Source: JAANXG01 sp963731035 (GTDB taxonomy: Bacteria > Pseudomonadota > Gammaproteobacteria > Arenicellales > JAANXG01). Taken from it: a DNA stretch of 64,000 bases. Where the stretch lies: assembly GCA_963731035.1 (NCBI GenBank), contig CAVSUY010000007.1, positions 208,797 through 272,796 on the forward strand, written 5' to 3'. Each line of letters begins with the position of its first letter. Positions within the stretch are counted from its first letter, which is position 1. The notes under the pieces were generated by a model, which was not told where the DNA came from, searched no databases, and was given only the letters and a program-made list of their open reading frames with translations. The translations under genes were made by a program, and so were the position numbers. Below, piece by piece: positions 35,187 through 43,920 of the stretch.

Positions 35187-36146
35187 ATGAGCAAGACCGG
35201 ACTTTACCTGGCGCTTGCCCTGCTCGCATTCGGCGGCTGCGCCTACTCTCCGTACGAGCCCGATCCGCAGCCGCTCGAGCGCGGCCGCCTGCCGCCGCCG
35301 GATGTCGCGGTGAGCATTCCTCACCTGGGTCCGTGCACGGATTCGCCCGATCGCACGCTGCAGTTCAATTCGAACTACCCGGTGACCGTGCTGGTGCACG
35401 GCTGCAACGGCTCGGCCGGCCGCTTTCGCTCGCTGGCGCAGCTGTACGCATTTCACGGGCAGCAGTCCGTGTGCTTCAGCTACAACGATCGTGACAGCCT
35501 GCTGGTCAGCTCTGCGCAATTGGCCGGCGCGCTGGACGAGCTCGCCGGGAACCTGCGCAACAAGCGCCTGACGGTCATCGGGCACAGCATGGGCGGGCTG
35601 GTGGCGCGCAAGGCGTTGGAGCGCGAGCAGCACGGTGCCTGGCGGCACGAGGCCAAACTCACGCTCGTCACCGTATCGGCGCCCGTTTCTGGAATTGCGG
35701 CGTCCGCCACCTGCGGCATCACCGCGCTGCAGTGGCTGAGCCTGGGCATGCTGCCGGCGTCGTGCTGGCTGGTCACCGGCGACAACTGGAACGAGATCAC
35801 TCCCTACTCCGACTTCATCCGCCGGCCCGGCCCGCTGTTGCCTTCGGTGCAGCGCTATCTCAAGGTGGTGACGGACGAGCGCGGCACGTGCCGCCGCCGG
35901 GGCCCGGACGGGAGCTGCCGCGAGAGCGACGACGTCTTCACCCTCGCCGAGCAGTACCAGCCGGTGGTGGACAGCTATCCGCAGCTGACCAACGTGGAGG
36001 TCAAAGCGGGCCACGTCGAGATCGTCGGGTACAAGGACGTGGCGCCGCGCAAGCTCCTGGCGATCCTGCAGCGCGAGGACATGCTCGCGCCCACGCCGCC
36101 GGAGCGGCGCTCGGCGCTGGAAAAGCTGCTCGCGATACTCTACTGA
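35187..36146 (+). CDS. lipase-like alpha/beta-hydrolase lipoprotein
   Basis: 319 residues from ATG 35187 with AAGGA eight bases upstream. The leader GLYLALALLAFGGCAYS carries a lipobox (LAFGGC). The fold shows YPVTVLVHGCNGSAGRF (oxyanion strand HGCN) and LTVIGHSMGGLVARKAL (nucleophile Ser in GHSMGG), as in DUF676/PGAP1-like lipases. The acid and histidine are probably in the C-terminal half, AGHVEIVGYKDVA being a candidate for the histidine. Anchored to the outer or inner membrane by a lipid, it would act on lipids or esters at the cell surface; substrate unknown. It is a single gene after the RAYT element. Confidence 0.82.
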   Translation: MSKTGLYLALALLAFGGCAYSPYEPDPQPLERGRLPPPDVAVSIPHLGPCTDSPDRTLQFNSNYPVTVLVHGCNGSAGRFRSLAQLYAFHGQQSVCFSYNDRDSLLVSSAQLAGALDELAGNLRNKRLTVIGHSMGGLVARKALEREQHGAWRHEAKLTLVTVSAPVSGIAASATCGITALQWLSLGMLPASCWLVTGDNWNEITPYSDFIRRPGPLLPSVQRYLKVVTDERGTCRRRGPDGSCRESDDVFTLAEQYQPVVDSYPQLTNVEVKAGHVEIVGYKDVAPRKLLAILQREDMLAPTPPERRSALEKLLAILY

Positions 36147-36182
36147 TCGTGTCTTGCCGCACGCCATCCTGCCCGACGACCG

Positions 36183-36240
36183 AAAAACCGGACAATGAAG
36201 AACCGGGTCAGAGAGCGCTTGTCTCTTTCGTTATTCTGAT
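36183..36240 (+). repeat. RAYT-family left end
   Basis: AAAAACCGGACAATG, then AGAACCGGGTCAGAGAGCGC, then CTCTTTCG in place of the usual TTCCTAATATT. A partial left end with no transposase after it; the cysteine-repeat gene follows. Confidence 0.7.
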
Positions 36241-36357
36241 ACCATTATGATTCTGCTGGATTAGAACCTCGTTAAGTGGACTGGGATGTCCTTGACTGCG
36301 GTCAAGCAGGAAGAATTCGAAAAAGGGTCAGTGGTGTTACGCGCGCCGCCGGGTGAA

Positions 36358-37962
36358 ATGAGCAAAATACTAACCGCACTGTGTTTTATATTTGTCGCCG
36401 GATGCGCGATATTTCTGACAACATCAACAGCCAGCGCGCGATCCTGTGGTGGGCTGAATGCCAGGCCCTGTAAAATCTGGGAGCGCATTCCTTCCTGCAA
36501 TAAGGGGCTGGTTGAAAGTTTTGCCCAGGGAAAATGTGTCCGTCCTGGCGCCGGTTCCGTTCGGCCTGGCGTGGATTGCGGCGCGTTGAATAAACGTCCC
36601 TGCAAGCTCTGGGAGCGCGTCCCGTCCTGTAATAAGGGCCTCGTGGAAAGCTTTGCCAAAGGGCTCTGTCTGAAGCCTGCCGTTGCCGGCGTGGATTGCG
36701 GCAATGTGAATCAGAGGCCGTGTAAGGTCTGGGAACGCATCCCCTCCTGTAATGAGAACCTCAAGGAAGACTTTGCCAAAGGCCTCTGCGTGGCTGTGTC
36801 TTGCGGCAAGGAAAATGGCCGGCCGTGTACGATTGTCGAGCGGATTCCCTCCTGCGATAAGGGTCTGGTTGAGGACTTTCTGAAAAACCGTTGCGTGAAG
36901 AGCGCGAACCGGCAGAAAGAAGAGCTGGCAACAAAGAAAATGGCCGAACTGACGCACGTTATCATCGCCCAGATGTCTTTTGCTAATCGGGTGGCGAGAG
37001 ACCCTGGTGTCAGATCTGCGCTCAGCTCGGACAATCCCGATAAGGTTGCACGGTCTGCGAGCGGAGTCCCCCCGGGCGCCATCAAGCTGCCAACAGGTGG
37101 TGATCTGCGCACTCTGACGATTGGTGCTTCCGTCGGTGCCAAGGTGATCATTGGCGGTTCAGCCGGAGCCGGCGCGGCCATAGACCTGACAGGCCGGTTG
37201 CCGGTACATGCCTATGCAACGGCTGACTATGACATCAGCCTCGGTTTTGGCGGTGCGGCTGGCGTCGATGTCGGGTTCTGGACCTGTCAGGTGAATAAGA
37301 TCGGCGGAGATTCCTGGGCCATGCAGTTCGGACCGAAAGACCTGTTCGCAGCAGCGCGGCTTCTGAAGGGCTCAGAAGGCGCCAGCGTTGCCAGCATGGC
37401 GAAGGCCGGACCCGACATGGGCGTGGCGATGTGGTTCGGCTATGACAATGTCTTCCAAGGCTTCACTCTGACCCCGGGAGTCAGTGCAGGTATTGACTTC
37501 GGCGGCATCAGTTGGGCGACCACCGCCGTGAAGGACGATCCGAGTGTCGATTGCAAAGGCAACCCCGCGAACGGCAACACTGTCGCTCCGCCGCCGTCCA
37601 ACGGCTTGATCCCGCCGCCGTTTATGCAACGCCGGACTTTCATCCAGGACATCAAGTACTCAGCCGGATCGCGCTCCGGTACCGTCCGCCACTGGAAAGT
37701 CGATGGTGGAGCTAAAAACAGCTCAATCACACGGGTTTGCCTTGTCAACGAGACCAACAATCCAAAAGTGCTCGCCCACCACGTGAGGGGGGTCAACAAT
37801 ATGAGTGCGCCAGACAAAGGCAGTCAGAGCTGCGCGAACCTGTCCTCAAGCATGCGCTTTGTCTTCCAGTTCACAGATCGGGGAACAAACGTCAGGAGCG
37901 ACGCCATGAACCTCAGTGCCTATGCCGGCGACATAGTAATCTTCCAATGGCTGGCTGACTGA
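36358..37962 (+). CDS. secreted protein with four cysteine-rich tandem repeats
   Basis: 534 residues from ATG 36358; the frame is open upstream but the signal peptide (ALCFIFVAGCAIFLTTSTASA) begins here. Residues about 30-185 are four repeats of 38-45 residues with a fixed pattern C-x7-C-x8-C-x12-C and the core RPCK(I/L/V)WERIPSCN(K/E)GLVE(S/D)FAKGLC. Each could hold two disulfides. The remainder has a glycine-rich beta-type stretch (GASVGAKVIIGGSAGAGAAIDLTG) and a C-terminal domain (RHWKVDGGAKNSSITRVCLVNE). No known family was recognised. It lies between RAYT-type left and right ends. Confidence 0.75.
   Translation: MSKILTALCFIFVAGCAIFLTTSTASARSCGGLNARPCKIWERIPSCNKGLVESFAQGKCVRPGAGSVRPGVDCGALNKRPCKLWERVPSCNKGLVESFAKGLCLKPAVAGVDCGNVNQRPCKVWERIPSCNENLKEDFAKGLCVAVSCGKENGRPCTIVERIPSCDKGLVEDFLKNRCVKSANRQKEELATKKMAELTHVIIAQMSFANRVARDPGVRSALSSDNPDKVARSASGVPPGAIKLPTGGDLRTLTIGASVGAKVIIGGSAGAGAAIDLTGRLPVHAYATADYDISLGFGGAAGVDVGFWTCQVNKIGGDSWAMQFGPKDLFAAARLLKGSEGASVASMAKAGPDMGVAMWFGYDNVFQGFTLTPGVSAGIDFGGISWATTAVKDDPSVDCKGNPANGNTVAPPPSNGLIPPPFMQRRTFIQDIKYSAGSRSGTVRHWKVDGGAKNSSITRVCLVNETNNPKVLAHHVRGVNNMSAPDKGSQSCANLSSSMRFVFQFTDRGTNVRSDAMNLSAYAGDIVIFQWLAD
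36440..36906 (+). repeat. four in-frame tandem repeats within the cysteine-repeat gene
   Basis: Each unit is 100-140 bases and encodes the C-x7-C-x8-C-x12-C motif with RPC, WER and PSC cores. Units 1-3 are close in sequence; unit 4 (CGKENGRPCTIVERIPSCD) has diverged and lacks Trp. Confidence 0.8.
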
Positions 37963-38005
37963 CCCGGTTTCTGAGACCCGGTTTTCCCTTTCTGACCCGG
38001 TTTTC
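37959..38005 (+). repeat. RAYT-family right-end triplet
   Basis: CTGACCCGGTTTCTGAGACCC, GGTTTTCC, TTTCTGACCCGGTTTTCC. The right-end terminus GACCCGGTTTT occurs three times in about 45 bases, beginning within the last codon of the cysteine-repeat gene. The internal part of the right end (CAAGAATATT) is missing. Confidence 0.75.
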
Positions 38006-38173
38006 CTTTATTGCGTCGTCAGACGCCCCGGAAACTCTGGTCTGTAGTCCCCACGCATTCGGCGCGAGCGCCCCACCGGTGAACGCGGCTGGAACTTGCC
38101 CGCCGCCCAAGTCCGGCGATATACTGCGAGCGCTGGGTCAATGAACAGTTCCCGTTCAGGGGGGAGTCCGCTG

Positions 38174-38783
38174 ATGGCCAGTGATCACACTAAGAATCGC
38201 CGCCGCCTGCTGAAGGCCCTGGCCGGAGCAGGTGGGGTCTATACCACCGCGAAAATCGTTCCGGAAACCTGGTCCAAGCCGGTGGTCGATGCCCTGAGCC
38301 TGCCCGCCCATGCACTGACGTCGGTCACTTATTTCGGAACAGTCAATCTCGGCCAGATAGTCGCGGAGCTCTCGCCGCCGGCGGGAGATCCCATTCTGGA
38401 CCTGATCGCACCTACCGCCGATGCCCAGCCGCTGTCCGTGATAGCGTATATCTGCGTCACACCGTCCGGAAGCAGCGCGATGGTGATGGTGCAATTCCAG
38501 AATTTAGTCGTCCCCGATGCCGGCGTTCTTTACAGCGGCATGGTGCCGGTCGGAGGGGCGGCGACCAACCTGTCGGACGTTGAAGGGCCGCAGGGCTGCC
38601 TATCTAAAGAAGATGTCGTGCTCCTGCAGGCTCGACAGCCTCGGCGATCACGCCGACGGCAGGATCGTTCTGGACCTCGATTCGATCCACTTCAACATCA
38701 GCATACCGTCGGCAGCATGCGAGATCCCCGACCTGGGCGGATGTGATTTCGAGGACTCCACCGATAACGCCAACGGTCCTTGA
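38174..38783 (+). CDS. exported protein with KPVV-LPAHALTS segment (family copy D), frameshifted C terminus
   Basis: From ATG 38174 (GGGGGGAG eight bases upstream) the leader reads NRRRLLKALAGAGGVYTT, then ETWSKPVVDALSLPAHALTS, the same block as copies A-C. The mature region starts YFGTVNLGQIVAELSPPAG. The frame runs to 38746, but after about 38620 it becomes Arg-rich nonsense while another frame gives SLGDHADGRIVLDLDSIHFN, then ISIPSAACEIPDLGGCDFEDSTD to the stop at 38783. That is probably the true C terminus, so one indel near 38620 separates the two halves. The mature domain is beta-rich with four cysteines. The function is unknown. Confidence 0.75.
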
Positions 38784-38795
38784 CAGAATCCCTCC

Positions 38796-39548
38796 TCAAT
38801 CGCGGTCTTGGTCGCCTCCGTCCGACGGGGGCGCGTTAGCGCCGACGTAAAGCTGCAGCACACGGCCGCCGTGCTCGATGTCGAGTTGGCCGAAGCTGCG
38901 GAGCGCCGCTACCAGATCACCGGCACTCATGGCGCGCCAGCGCGTTTCTCGTTTCAGGCCTCTGAGCAGGTCGGCGGTTTGCCGGGCGGTGTGCGCACTC
39001 CCCGGTTCCGACTGGGGCTCGGCGGGCAAAGCCTCGCCGCCGGCAATCCGGCTCCAGTATCTGTGGAACAGTTCCCGCTCAGCCTGGTCCACGCGCCGTT
39101 GCACCTCGCCGCACAGATCATCCGGGCCATACGCTACGCGAATGCGGTCGACGATCGGGCCGGCGTCCAACTCAGTGGTCATCTCGTGCAGCGTGGCGCC
39201 CACTGGCGCGTTTTCCCACAGGGCCCAGTTGACCGACCACAGCCCGCGGCACCATGGCAGATAGCCCGGGTGCAGGTTGTAGATCACTCTGTACCTGGCG
39301 AGAAGCGCCGCACTCAGCTTACGGGGGTAGTGGACCGACACGCCTACGGCAGCCGGCTCGAACCCCAGGGCATTGGGATCGCCGGACAGGGTCTCGATGC
39401 CGAGCCCGGCAGCGGCGTTCGTGACCGGCACGCCGCTCGTGAATACGCGCCTCACCTGCTCGGCGCGTACCGCTCTCAGCACCCACGCGGATGTGGGTGA
39501 CAGGTACAGGTCGACCGTGCCGGGGTCGATTGTCGACGTCGAATGCAT
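38796..39548 (-). CDS. formyltransferase-family protein
   Basis: 250 residues from ATG 39548 (GGAAGG six bases upstream). YNLHPGYLPWCRGLWSVNWALWE is the conserved formyl-tetrahydrofolate binding and catalytic core (N-x-H-P-G-x-L-P-x-x-R-G), with the catalytic Asp in TTELDAGPIVDR, as in methionyl-tRNA and sugar N-formyltransferases. It is too short and lacks the C-terminal domain of Fmt, so it more likely formylates an amino sugar or small amine. Its start lies 159 bases from the start of the toroid-protein gene, with both transcribed outwards from a shared promoter region. Confidence 0.82.
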   Translation of the reverse strand: MHSTSTIDPGTVDLYLSPTSAWVLRAVRAEQVRRVFTSGVPVTNAAAGLGIETLSGDPNALGFEPAAVGVSVHYPRKLSAALLARYRVIYNLHPGYLPWCRGLWSVNWALWENAPVGATLHEMTTELDAGPIVDRIRVAYGPDDLCGEVQRRVDQAERELFHRYWSRIAGGEALPAEPQSEPGSAHTARQTADLLRGLKRETRWRAMSAGDLVAALRSFGQLDIEHGGRVLQLYVGANAPPSDGGDQDRD

Positions 39549-39707
39549 GCCGGCCTTCCATCTGGGAAATGCGTGCGCTATCGCGGTGGACCATTTCCTC
39601 CCGAACTGCCCCACGCGTGTTTGTCCCCGGTATTATAAGCATCCCTTTCATCGACAGCTGCTGTCCGCGCGGTCCGGGGCACACCTCCGGCATCACGGGC
39701 ACGAACC
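39549..39707. other. shared divergent promoter region
   Basis: About 160 bases between the formyltransferase and the toroid-protein starts. No operator was identified. AT-rich TATTATAAGC at 39632 might be a -10 box, without a convincing -35. Confidence 0.3.
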
Positions 39708-40841
39708 ATGACACGACCCGTAACACGCGAAGACATTGAGACATCCATCGAGCTCTGCCGCCGCCATCTGACCGGGCTCCAGACCGGGCGCGGCAACTTT
39801 CGTTACGAGTACGACTGGGAGCGGGACCTTTACAGCGAGGACGACAATGCCGTCAGGCAGGCGGGTGCACTCTGGGGCCTGGCAAAGCTCCATCGCCTGC
39901 GGCCCGACGAGGTGCTGATGAATGCCTGTCTGAAAGGGCTGTCGTTTTACGCCGAATATTCCGGCACGACCGCCGCGGGCGGGCGCTATTCGACCTACCC
40001 GGGCGATCCGCACGGGTTCACGGGATCGACAGCCCTGGTCGCGCTGGCTCTCATCGAGCTCCTGCGCAGCCCGCACGCGGGAGACGGCGCGGACCGCAGC
40101 CGGTGGCGAGGCCTGCTGGATGAGTATCTCCGATTTCTGCTGGCGGCGCAGCGGCCGGATGGCCGTTGGCCGGCGCGCTACGACGCGGGCACCGGCGCGC
40201 TGTCGTCGGACGCGCCCTCGCCCTATTCCGATGGCGAGGTGCTTCTCGCCCTGGCGCTCGCGGCGCGATACCTGGAATATCCTGGGCTTGGTCGGGCGAT
40301 CGTCCGCGGCACGGCGGGCGCATACCGCCACTACGTACTGCTCGCCCTGAGGCGCAGCCTCCGCTCACGCGCAACCAACGGCTACTACCAGTGGGGCACG
40401 ATGGCAATGTACGAGATCATCGGAGCCGGCTGGGCAGAAGGCGAGGACTACCGCGGGATTGTTGCGTACCTGGGTGACTGGATGTGCGGTTTCCGACGCC
40501 TGGGTGAAAGAAAGACCAACCCGGCCGCCGTGCTGGAAGGCCTGATCCATGCTTGGGACCTCGCCGCCGCGACGGGCGACGCCGACAGGCAGCGGGGTTA
40601 CGGGAACGTTATACGCGCCTGTCTGGAACGGATGCTGGCCCTGCAGGTCGGCCACCCGCGGGCCGATGACTTCGTGCGGCGCGCGCCGGACTCAGCGCCC
40701 GCCTTGGGCGGCTGCCAGCACTGGCCGGACAAGCCGCTGCTGCGCATCGATTTCACCCAGCACCAGCTTCACGCCTGCTTGCTGGTGGCCGATCTGTTCA
40801 CTCTCGATGAAACTAAGGGGCCGCATAGTAAAATCGTATGA
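39708..40841 (+). CDS. predicted alpha/alpha-toroid protein of unknown function
   Basis: 377 residues, composed of paired helices with repeated short segments such as GALWGLAKLHRL, STALVALALIELL, EYLRFLLAAQRPDGRWPARYD, SDGEVLLALALAARYL. QRPDGRWPARYD and the repeated helix pairs resemble (alpha/alpha) barrel glycosidases, squalene-cyclase-like and lanthionine-synthetase-like proteins. There is no single catalytic motif that settles the class; acidic residues in YSEDDNAVRQAGAL and SPYSDGEVL are candidates. The absence of a signal peptide suggests it is cytosolic. It is divergent from the formyltransferase and may act in the same pathway. Confidence 0.65.
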   Translation: MTRPVTREDIETSIELCRRHLTGLQTGRGNFRYEYDWERDLYSEDDNAVRQAGALWGLAKLHRLRPDEVLMNACLKGLSFYAEYSGTTAAGGRYSTYPGDPHGFTGSTALVALALIELLRSPHAGDGADRSRWRGLLDEYLRFLLAAQRPDGRWPARYDAGTGALSSDAPSPYSDGEVLLALALAARYLEYPGLGRAIVRGTAGAYRHYVLLALRRSLRSRATNGYYQWGTMAMYEIIGAGWAEGEDYRGIVAYLGDWMCGFRRLGERKTNPAAVLEGLIHAWDLAAATGDADRQRGYGNVIRACLERMLALQVGHPRADDFVRRAPDSAPALGGCQHWPDKPLLRIDFTQHQLHACLLVADLFTLDETKGPHSKIV

Positions 40842-40845
40842 AAAA

Positions 40846-40886
40846 CCGGTTTTCCCTGCTGACCCGGTTTTTCTCGGTTTTTCAGG
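40846..40886. repeat. CCGGTTTTTC repeats related to RAYT ends
   Basis: AAAAACCGGTTTTCCC, CTGACCCGGTTTTTCTC, GGTTTTTCAG. Two right-end termini and one inverted left-like piece are compressed into 40 bases, just after the toroid-protein stop. Confidence 0.6.
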
Positions 40887-40960
40887 GCGCCATGCCGTAG
40901 AGGAGTAAACTGGCTGAATAGAGACGCGACAAGCAGAGCAATAGACAGGTACTCCTTGCG

Positions 40961-41404
40961 ATGAATTGGGACGCCACTGCAGCAATCGGGCAGGTACTGG
41001 GAGCGATCGGGGTGATAGCGTCGCTATTGTATTTGGCAGCGCAGGAACGACAGAACAACCGGGCATCCGCTGTCGAGGCCAAGCTCACCTCCACACAATT
41101 GCTTAGCGCATTCATCGACGATCTTATCTCCGATCCGGAATTGATGGATGTGTGGCTCAATGGGCGCAAGGTCCTCGGAGTTCTCAATGACCGCGATCGA
41201 TTTCGATTCCCGAATATGTGCCTCAAGGCGTTCTGGTTTTTCTCGGCCGCTCAGTTCCAGCTGCGCATTGGAACGCTGCGGGAGGATGACTGGACGGAAT
41301 TCCATGCGGTCGTCAGGTTTTGGCTTGTGAGGGTAACGGGGTACGGGAATGGTGGAGTAGAACCGGCAGGGAGCGGTTTGGAAAGAGCTTTGTATCATTC
41401 GTAG
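40961..41404 (+). CDS. hypothetical protein with one N-terminal membrane segment
   Basis: 147 residues. IGQVLGAIGVIASLLYLAAQERQNNRASAVEAKL is a membrane anchor followed by a basic helix, a layout seen in many short bacterial proteins of unknown function (MNWEAIGAIGEI... type). The remainder contains VWLNGRKVLGVLNDRDRFRF and CLKAFWFFSAAQFQ. No catalytic motif is seen. It may be a truncated member of that group: the C-terminal end (GVEPAGSGLERALYHS) looks unlike the others. Confidence 0.5.
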   Translation: MNWDATAAIGQVLGAIGVIASLLYLAAQERQNNRASAVEAKLTSTQLLSAFIDDLISDPELMDVWLNGRKVLGVLNDRDRFRFPNMCLKAFWFFSAAQFQLRIGTLREDDWTEFHAVVRFWLVRVTGYGNGGVEPAGSGLERALYHS

Positions 41405-41484
41405 AACAGGAAACTGCCGAATTTGGGGGTGAATGACTTTGGCACCAGCAGGTGGACAATGATCCCGATGACATCGCTGACGAG

Positions 41485-42477
41485 ATGCCGAGGGTGAGCA
41501 CGACCGCGGCGACGACTCTTAAAGACATTGAAGCGGCGGTGGGTATCGTTCGTTCCGCCATGCCCTCCACGCCCCAGTATCGCTGGCCGCTTCTTTGCGA
41601 GCGCCTGGGCGCGGAGGTGTGGGTCAAGCACGAAAACCATACGCCCATTGGTGCTTTCAAGATCCGCGGTGGGCTGGTCTATTTCGATCATCTTGCCCGA
41701 TCCGGCCGGGTACCGGAAGGCGTGATCAGCGCGACCCGCGGCAACCATGGGCAATCGGTCGGGTTCGCGGCCGGCCGCTACGGCATACCGGCGACCATCG
41801 TCGCGCCGCACGGCAACAGCGTGGAGAAGAATGCCGCCATGCGGGCACTCGGCGTAGAGCTGATCGAGCACGGCGAGGATTTCCAGGCAGCACGCGAGTA
41901 TGCGCAGGCCCTGGCACAGGATCGGTCTTTGCACATGGTTCCGTCGTTTCATCCGGATCTCGTGGCCGGCGTGGGCACGTACAGCCTGGAGCTGCTGCGG
42001 GCCGTGGAAAACATCGATACGGTTTACGTGCCGATTGGCCTGGGCTCGGGTATCTGCGGGATGCTCGCCGTGCGGGACGGGCTGGGACTGAAGACCGAGG
42101 TGGCAGGCGTCGTGTCCGCCCATGCGGTCGCTTACGCTGAATCCTTCGCTGCCGGATACCCGGTGGAATCGCCGGTAAGCACCCTGATCGCGGACGGCAT
42201 GGCCTGCCGCACCGCGGAGCCTGAGGCCCTCGAGCTCATCTTGCGGGGCGTCGATCGTATCGTCCAGGTCACGGACGAGGAAGTCAGATCGGCGATGCGC
42301 ACGTTGTTCGAATGCACGCACAATACCTGCGAGGGGGCGGGAGCGGCGCCGGTGGCGGCGGCGCTGCAGGAGAAGGACAGGGTTGCCGGCCGCCGTATCG
42401 CCGTGGTCGTATCCGGCGGCAATGTCGACCGAGATGTCTTCGCCGCTGTTCTGGCGGAAGGCCTCGCAGCCGGATGA
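41485..42477 (+). CDS. PLP-dependent threonine/serine dehydratase-like enzyme (fold type II)
   Basis: 330 residues from ATG 41485; a GTG at 41452 is an alternative. The Schiff-base lysine is in NHTPIGAFKIRGG, the phosphate loop is GSGICG (VPIGLGSGICGML), and SATRGNHGQSVGFAAGRYG is the substrate loop, as in IlvA/TdcB-type threonine dehydratases and related serine racemases. The C-terminal ACT domain of biosynthetic IlvA is absent, so a catabolic threonine or serine dehydratase is more likely. It ends with AVVVSGGNVDRDVFA, the usual end of this fold. The neighbours do not clarify the pathway. Confidence 0.85.
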   Translation: MPRVSTTAATTLKDIEAAVGIVRSAMPSTPQYRWPLLCERLGAEVWVKHENHTPIGAFKIRGGLVYFDHLARSGRVPEGVISATRGNHGQSVGFAAGRYGIPATIVAPHGNSVEKNAAMRALGVELIEHGEDFQAAREYAQALAQDRSLHMVPSFHPDLVAGVGTYSLELLRAVENIDTVYVPIGLGSGICGMLAVRDGLGLKTEVAGVVSAHAVAYAESFAAGYPVESPVSTLIADGMACRTAEPEALELILRGVDRIVQVTDEEVRSAMRTLFECTHNTCEGAGAAPVAAALQEKDRVAGRRIAVVVSGGNVDRDVFAAVLAEGLAAG

Positions 42478-42852
42478 GCTTGACCGCTGTTTCCTGTGTT
42501 GCCCCTCTGGTTGGTTCGCTGGCAGCCGCCCTTCTCGCGTAACAGCCCGAATCCAACACAACCCACACGCACCCCGTCCGGGCGCGATTTCACTCCTCAC
42601 CCCTCACTAACACCGCATCGCGCCGTCAAGACCGGCCCTGCAATCGCCTTTTGTCCGTCAGGGATGTCCGTTGTCATCCCTATCCGTAGGAGGACAATGT
42701 TTCGCGGTGGTGCGTCAGCTCTTCGTCAGTTCACTGGCCGGCCGATCGAGCCCAATGTATGTCATCGCACAGAATTTTCCGCCCGTTCGGCGTATTACCA
42801 ACCGATAGTGAACCCGATTTCCCTAAATCCACGACTTGCAGGAGAAAGACAT
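42478..42852. other. intergenic stretch upstream of the PRC-barrel gene
   Basis: No gene seen. A frame is open through it into the PRC-barrel gene but has no similarity, while the ATG at 42853 has a clear GGAGAAAGACAT site. The promoter presumably lies here; CTATCCGTAGGAGGACAATG near 42680 is only a chance ribosome-site-like string. Confidence 0.45.
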
Positions 42853-43683
42853 ATGTTACGCAGCATGAAGGATCTGGAGGACTACGCCATTCGCGCGTCC
42901 GACGGCATCATCGGCCACGTGAAGGACTTCTATTTCGATGACGAAGCATGGGTCATCCGCTATCTCGTTGTCGAGACCGGCGGCTGGCTTGCGAGTCGCA
43001 AGGTGCTGATCTCGCCCATCGGGCTCGCCCCCGCGAACTGGACTGAAAAGGTACTGCCCGTGTCAATCACCAAAGAGCAGGTGAAGAACAGCCCCGACAT
43101 CGACACCGACAAGCCGGTCTCGCGCCAGCATGAAATGCGCTACCTCGGGTACTACGGTTATCCTTACTACTGGGACGGTGGCGGGCTCTGGGGCGGCGGT
43201 GCTTACCCGGGCATGATGCTGACGCCGGGCTACGGCGGCTTCCCTGCGGCGCCGTATACGCCACGTCCGGAAGAGGCTGATGCGCGCGCTGGCGAGGCAC
43301 GGCACCAGGACGACGACCTGCACCTGCGCAGCTGTAAGGCGGTCATGGACTATCACATCGAGGCGACCGATGGCGACATCGGCCACGTACAGAGCCTGCT
43401 CGTCGACGACCAGACCTGGGCCATTCACTACATGGTGGTGGACACGAGCAACTGGTGGCTCGGTCACCAGGTGCTCATCGCACCGCAATGGATCCAGGAC
43501 GTGAGCTGGCCTGAGTCCACGGTCACGATTAGTCTGACCCGGCAGGCGGTGAAGCACGCTCCACCGTACGACGCGGCGGCGCAACTGGATCGCAAGCAGG
43601 AAACGGAAATCTACGAGCACTACCACCGTCTCGGCTATTGGGCGGACGAGGTCAACCACGAAGCCGCAACAGCGCGCCATTAA
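42853..43683 (+). CDS. protein with two PRC-barrel domains
   Basis: 276 residues. ATG 42853 follows GCAGGAGAAAGACAT. Two beta-barrel domains of the PRC type are visible at about residues 4-85 (LRSMKDLEDYAIRASDGIIGHVKDFYFDD, RYLVVETGGWL) and 160-240 (LRSCKAVMDYHIEATDGDIGHVQSLLVDD, HYMVVDTSNWWLGHQVLI), joined by a Gly/Tyr-rich linker (YYGYPYYWDGGGLWGGGAYPG). PRC barrels occur in photosynthetic reaction centre H subunits and RNA-processing proteins, and two-domain forms are common in stress-responsive bacterial proteins. It has no signal peptide. The function is unknown. Confidence 0.82.
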   Translation: MLRSMKDLEDYAIRASDGIIGHVKDFYFDDEAWVIRYLVVETGGWLASRKVLISPIGLAPANWTEKVLPVSITKEQVKNSPDIDTDKPVSRQHEMRYLGYYGYPYYWDGGGLWGGGAYPGMMLTPGYGGFPAAPYTPRPEEADARAGEARHQDDDLHLRSCKAVMDYHIEATDGDIGHVQSLLVDDQTWAIHYMVVDTSNWWLGHQVLIAPQWIQDVSWPESTVTISLTRQAVKHAPPYDAAAQLDRKQETEIYEHYHRLGYWADEVNHEAATARH

Positions 43684-43696
43684 GTAAAAAGCAGAA

Positions 43697-43920
43697 AAGG
43701 GGACAGATTTATTTTTCACGACGTCCCGCTATCATCTCGATTTCTGTCACGAAGCGGTCATTGCCGGTAAGCTGACCGCGTTGCAGCGCTTGGCGCATAG
43801 ACTCCCGTTCTCCGTCCGGCGTGGCCTCGTCGACGAATCGCTGATACCGACGCCGGCGTTCCGTTTCTCTGTCGGCGAGTGCGCCGCACTGGTACCCAAG
43901 CCGCGTGTCAATCGCACCCG
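43697..43920 (-). pseudogene. C-terminal remnant of a second-family RAYT
   Basis: On the minus strand, from the end motif AAAAGGGGACAGATTT, the frame gives (towards the C terminus) IDTRLGYQCGALADRETERR, RRYQRFVDEATPDGER, ESMRQALQRGQLTGNDRFVT, EIEMIAGRREK and then TAA (43709-43711). The QALQRGQLTGN-RFV-EIE phrase is diagnostic of RAYT C termini. The N-terminal domain with the HxH is missing, with a stop further upstream. The GGGGACAG end differs from that of the element at 34184. Confidence 0.8.
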
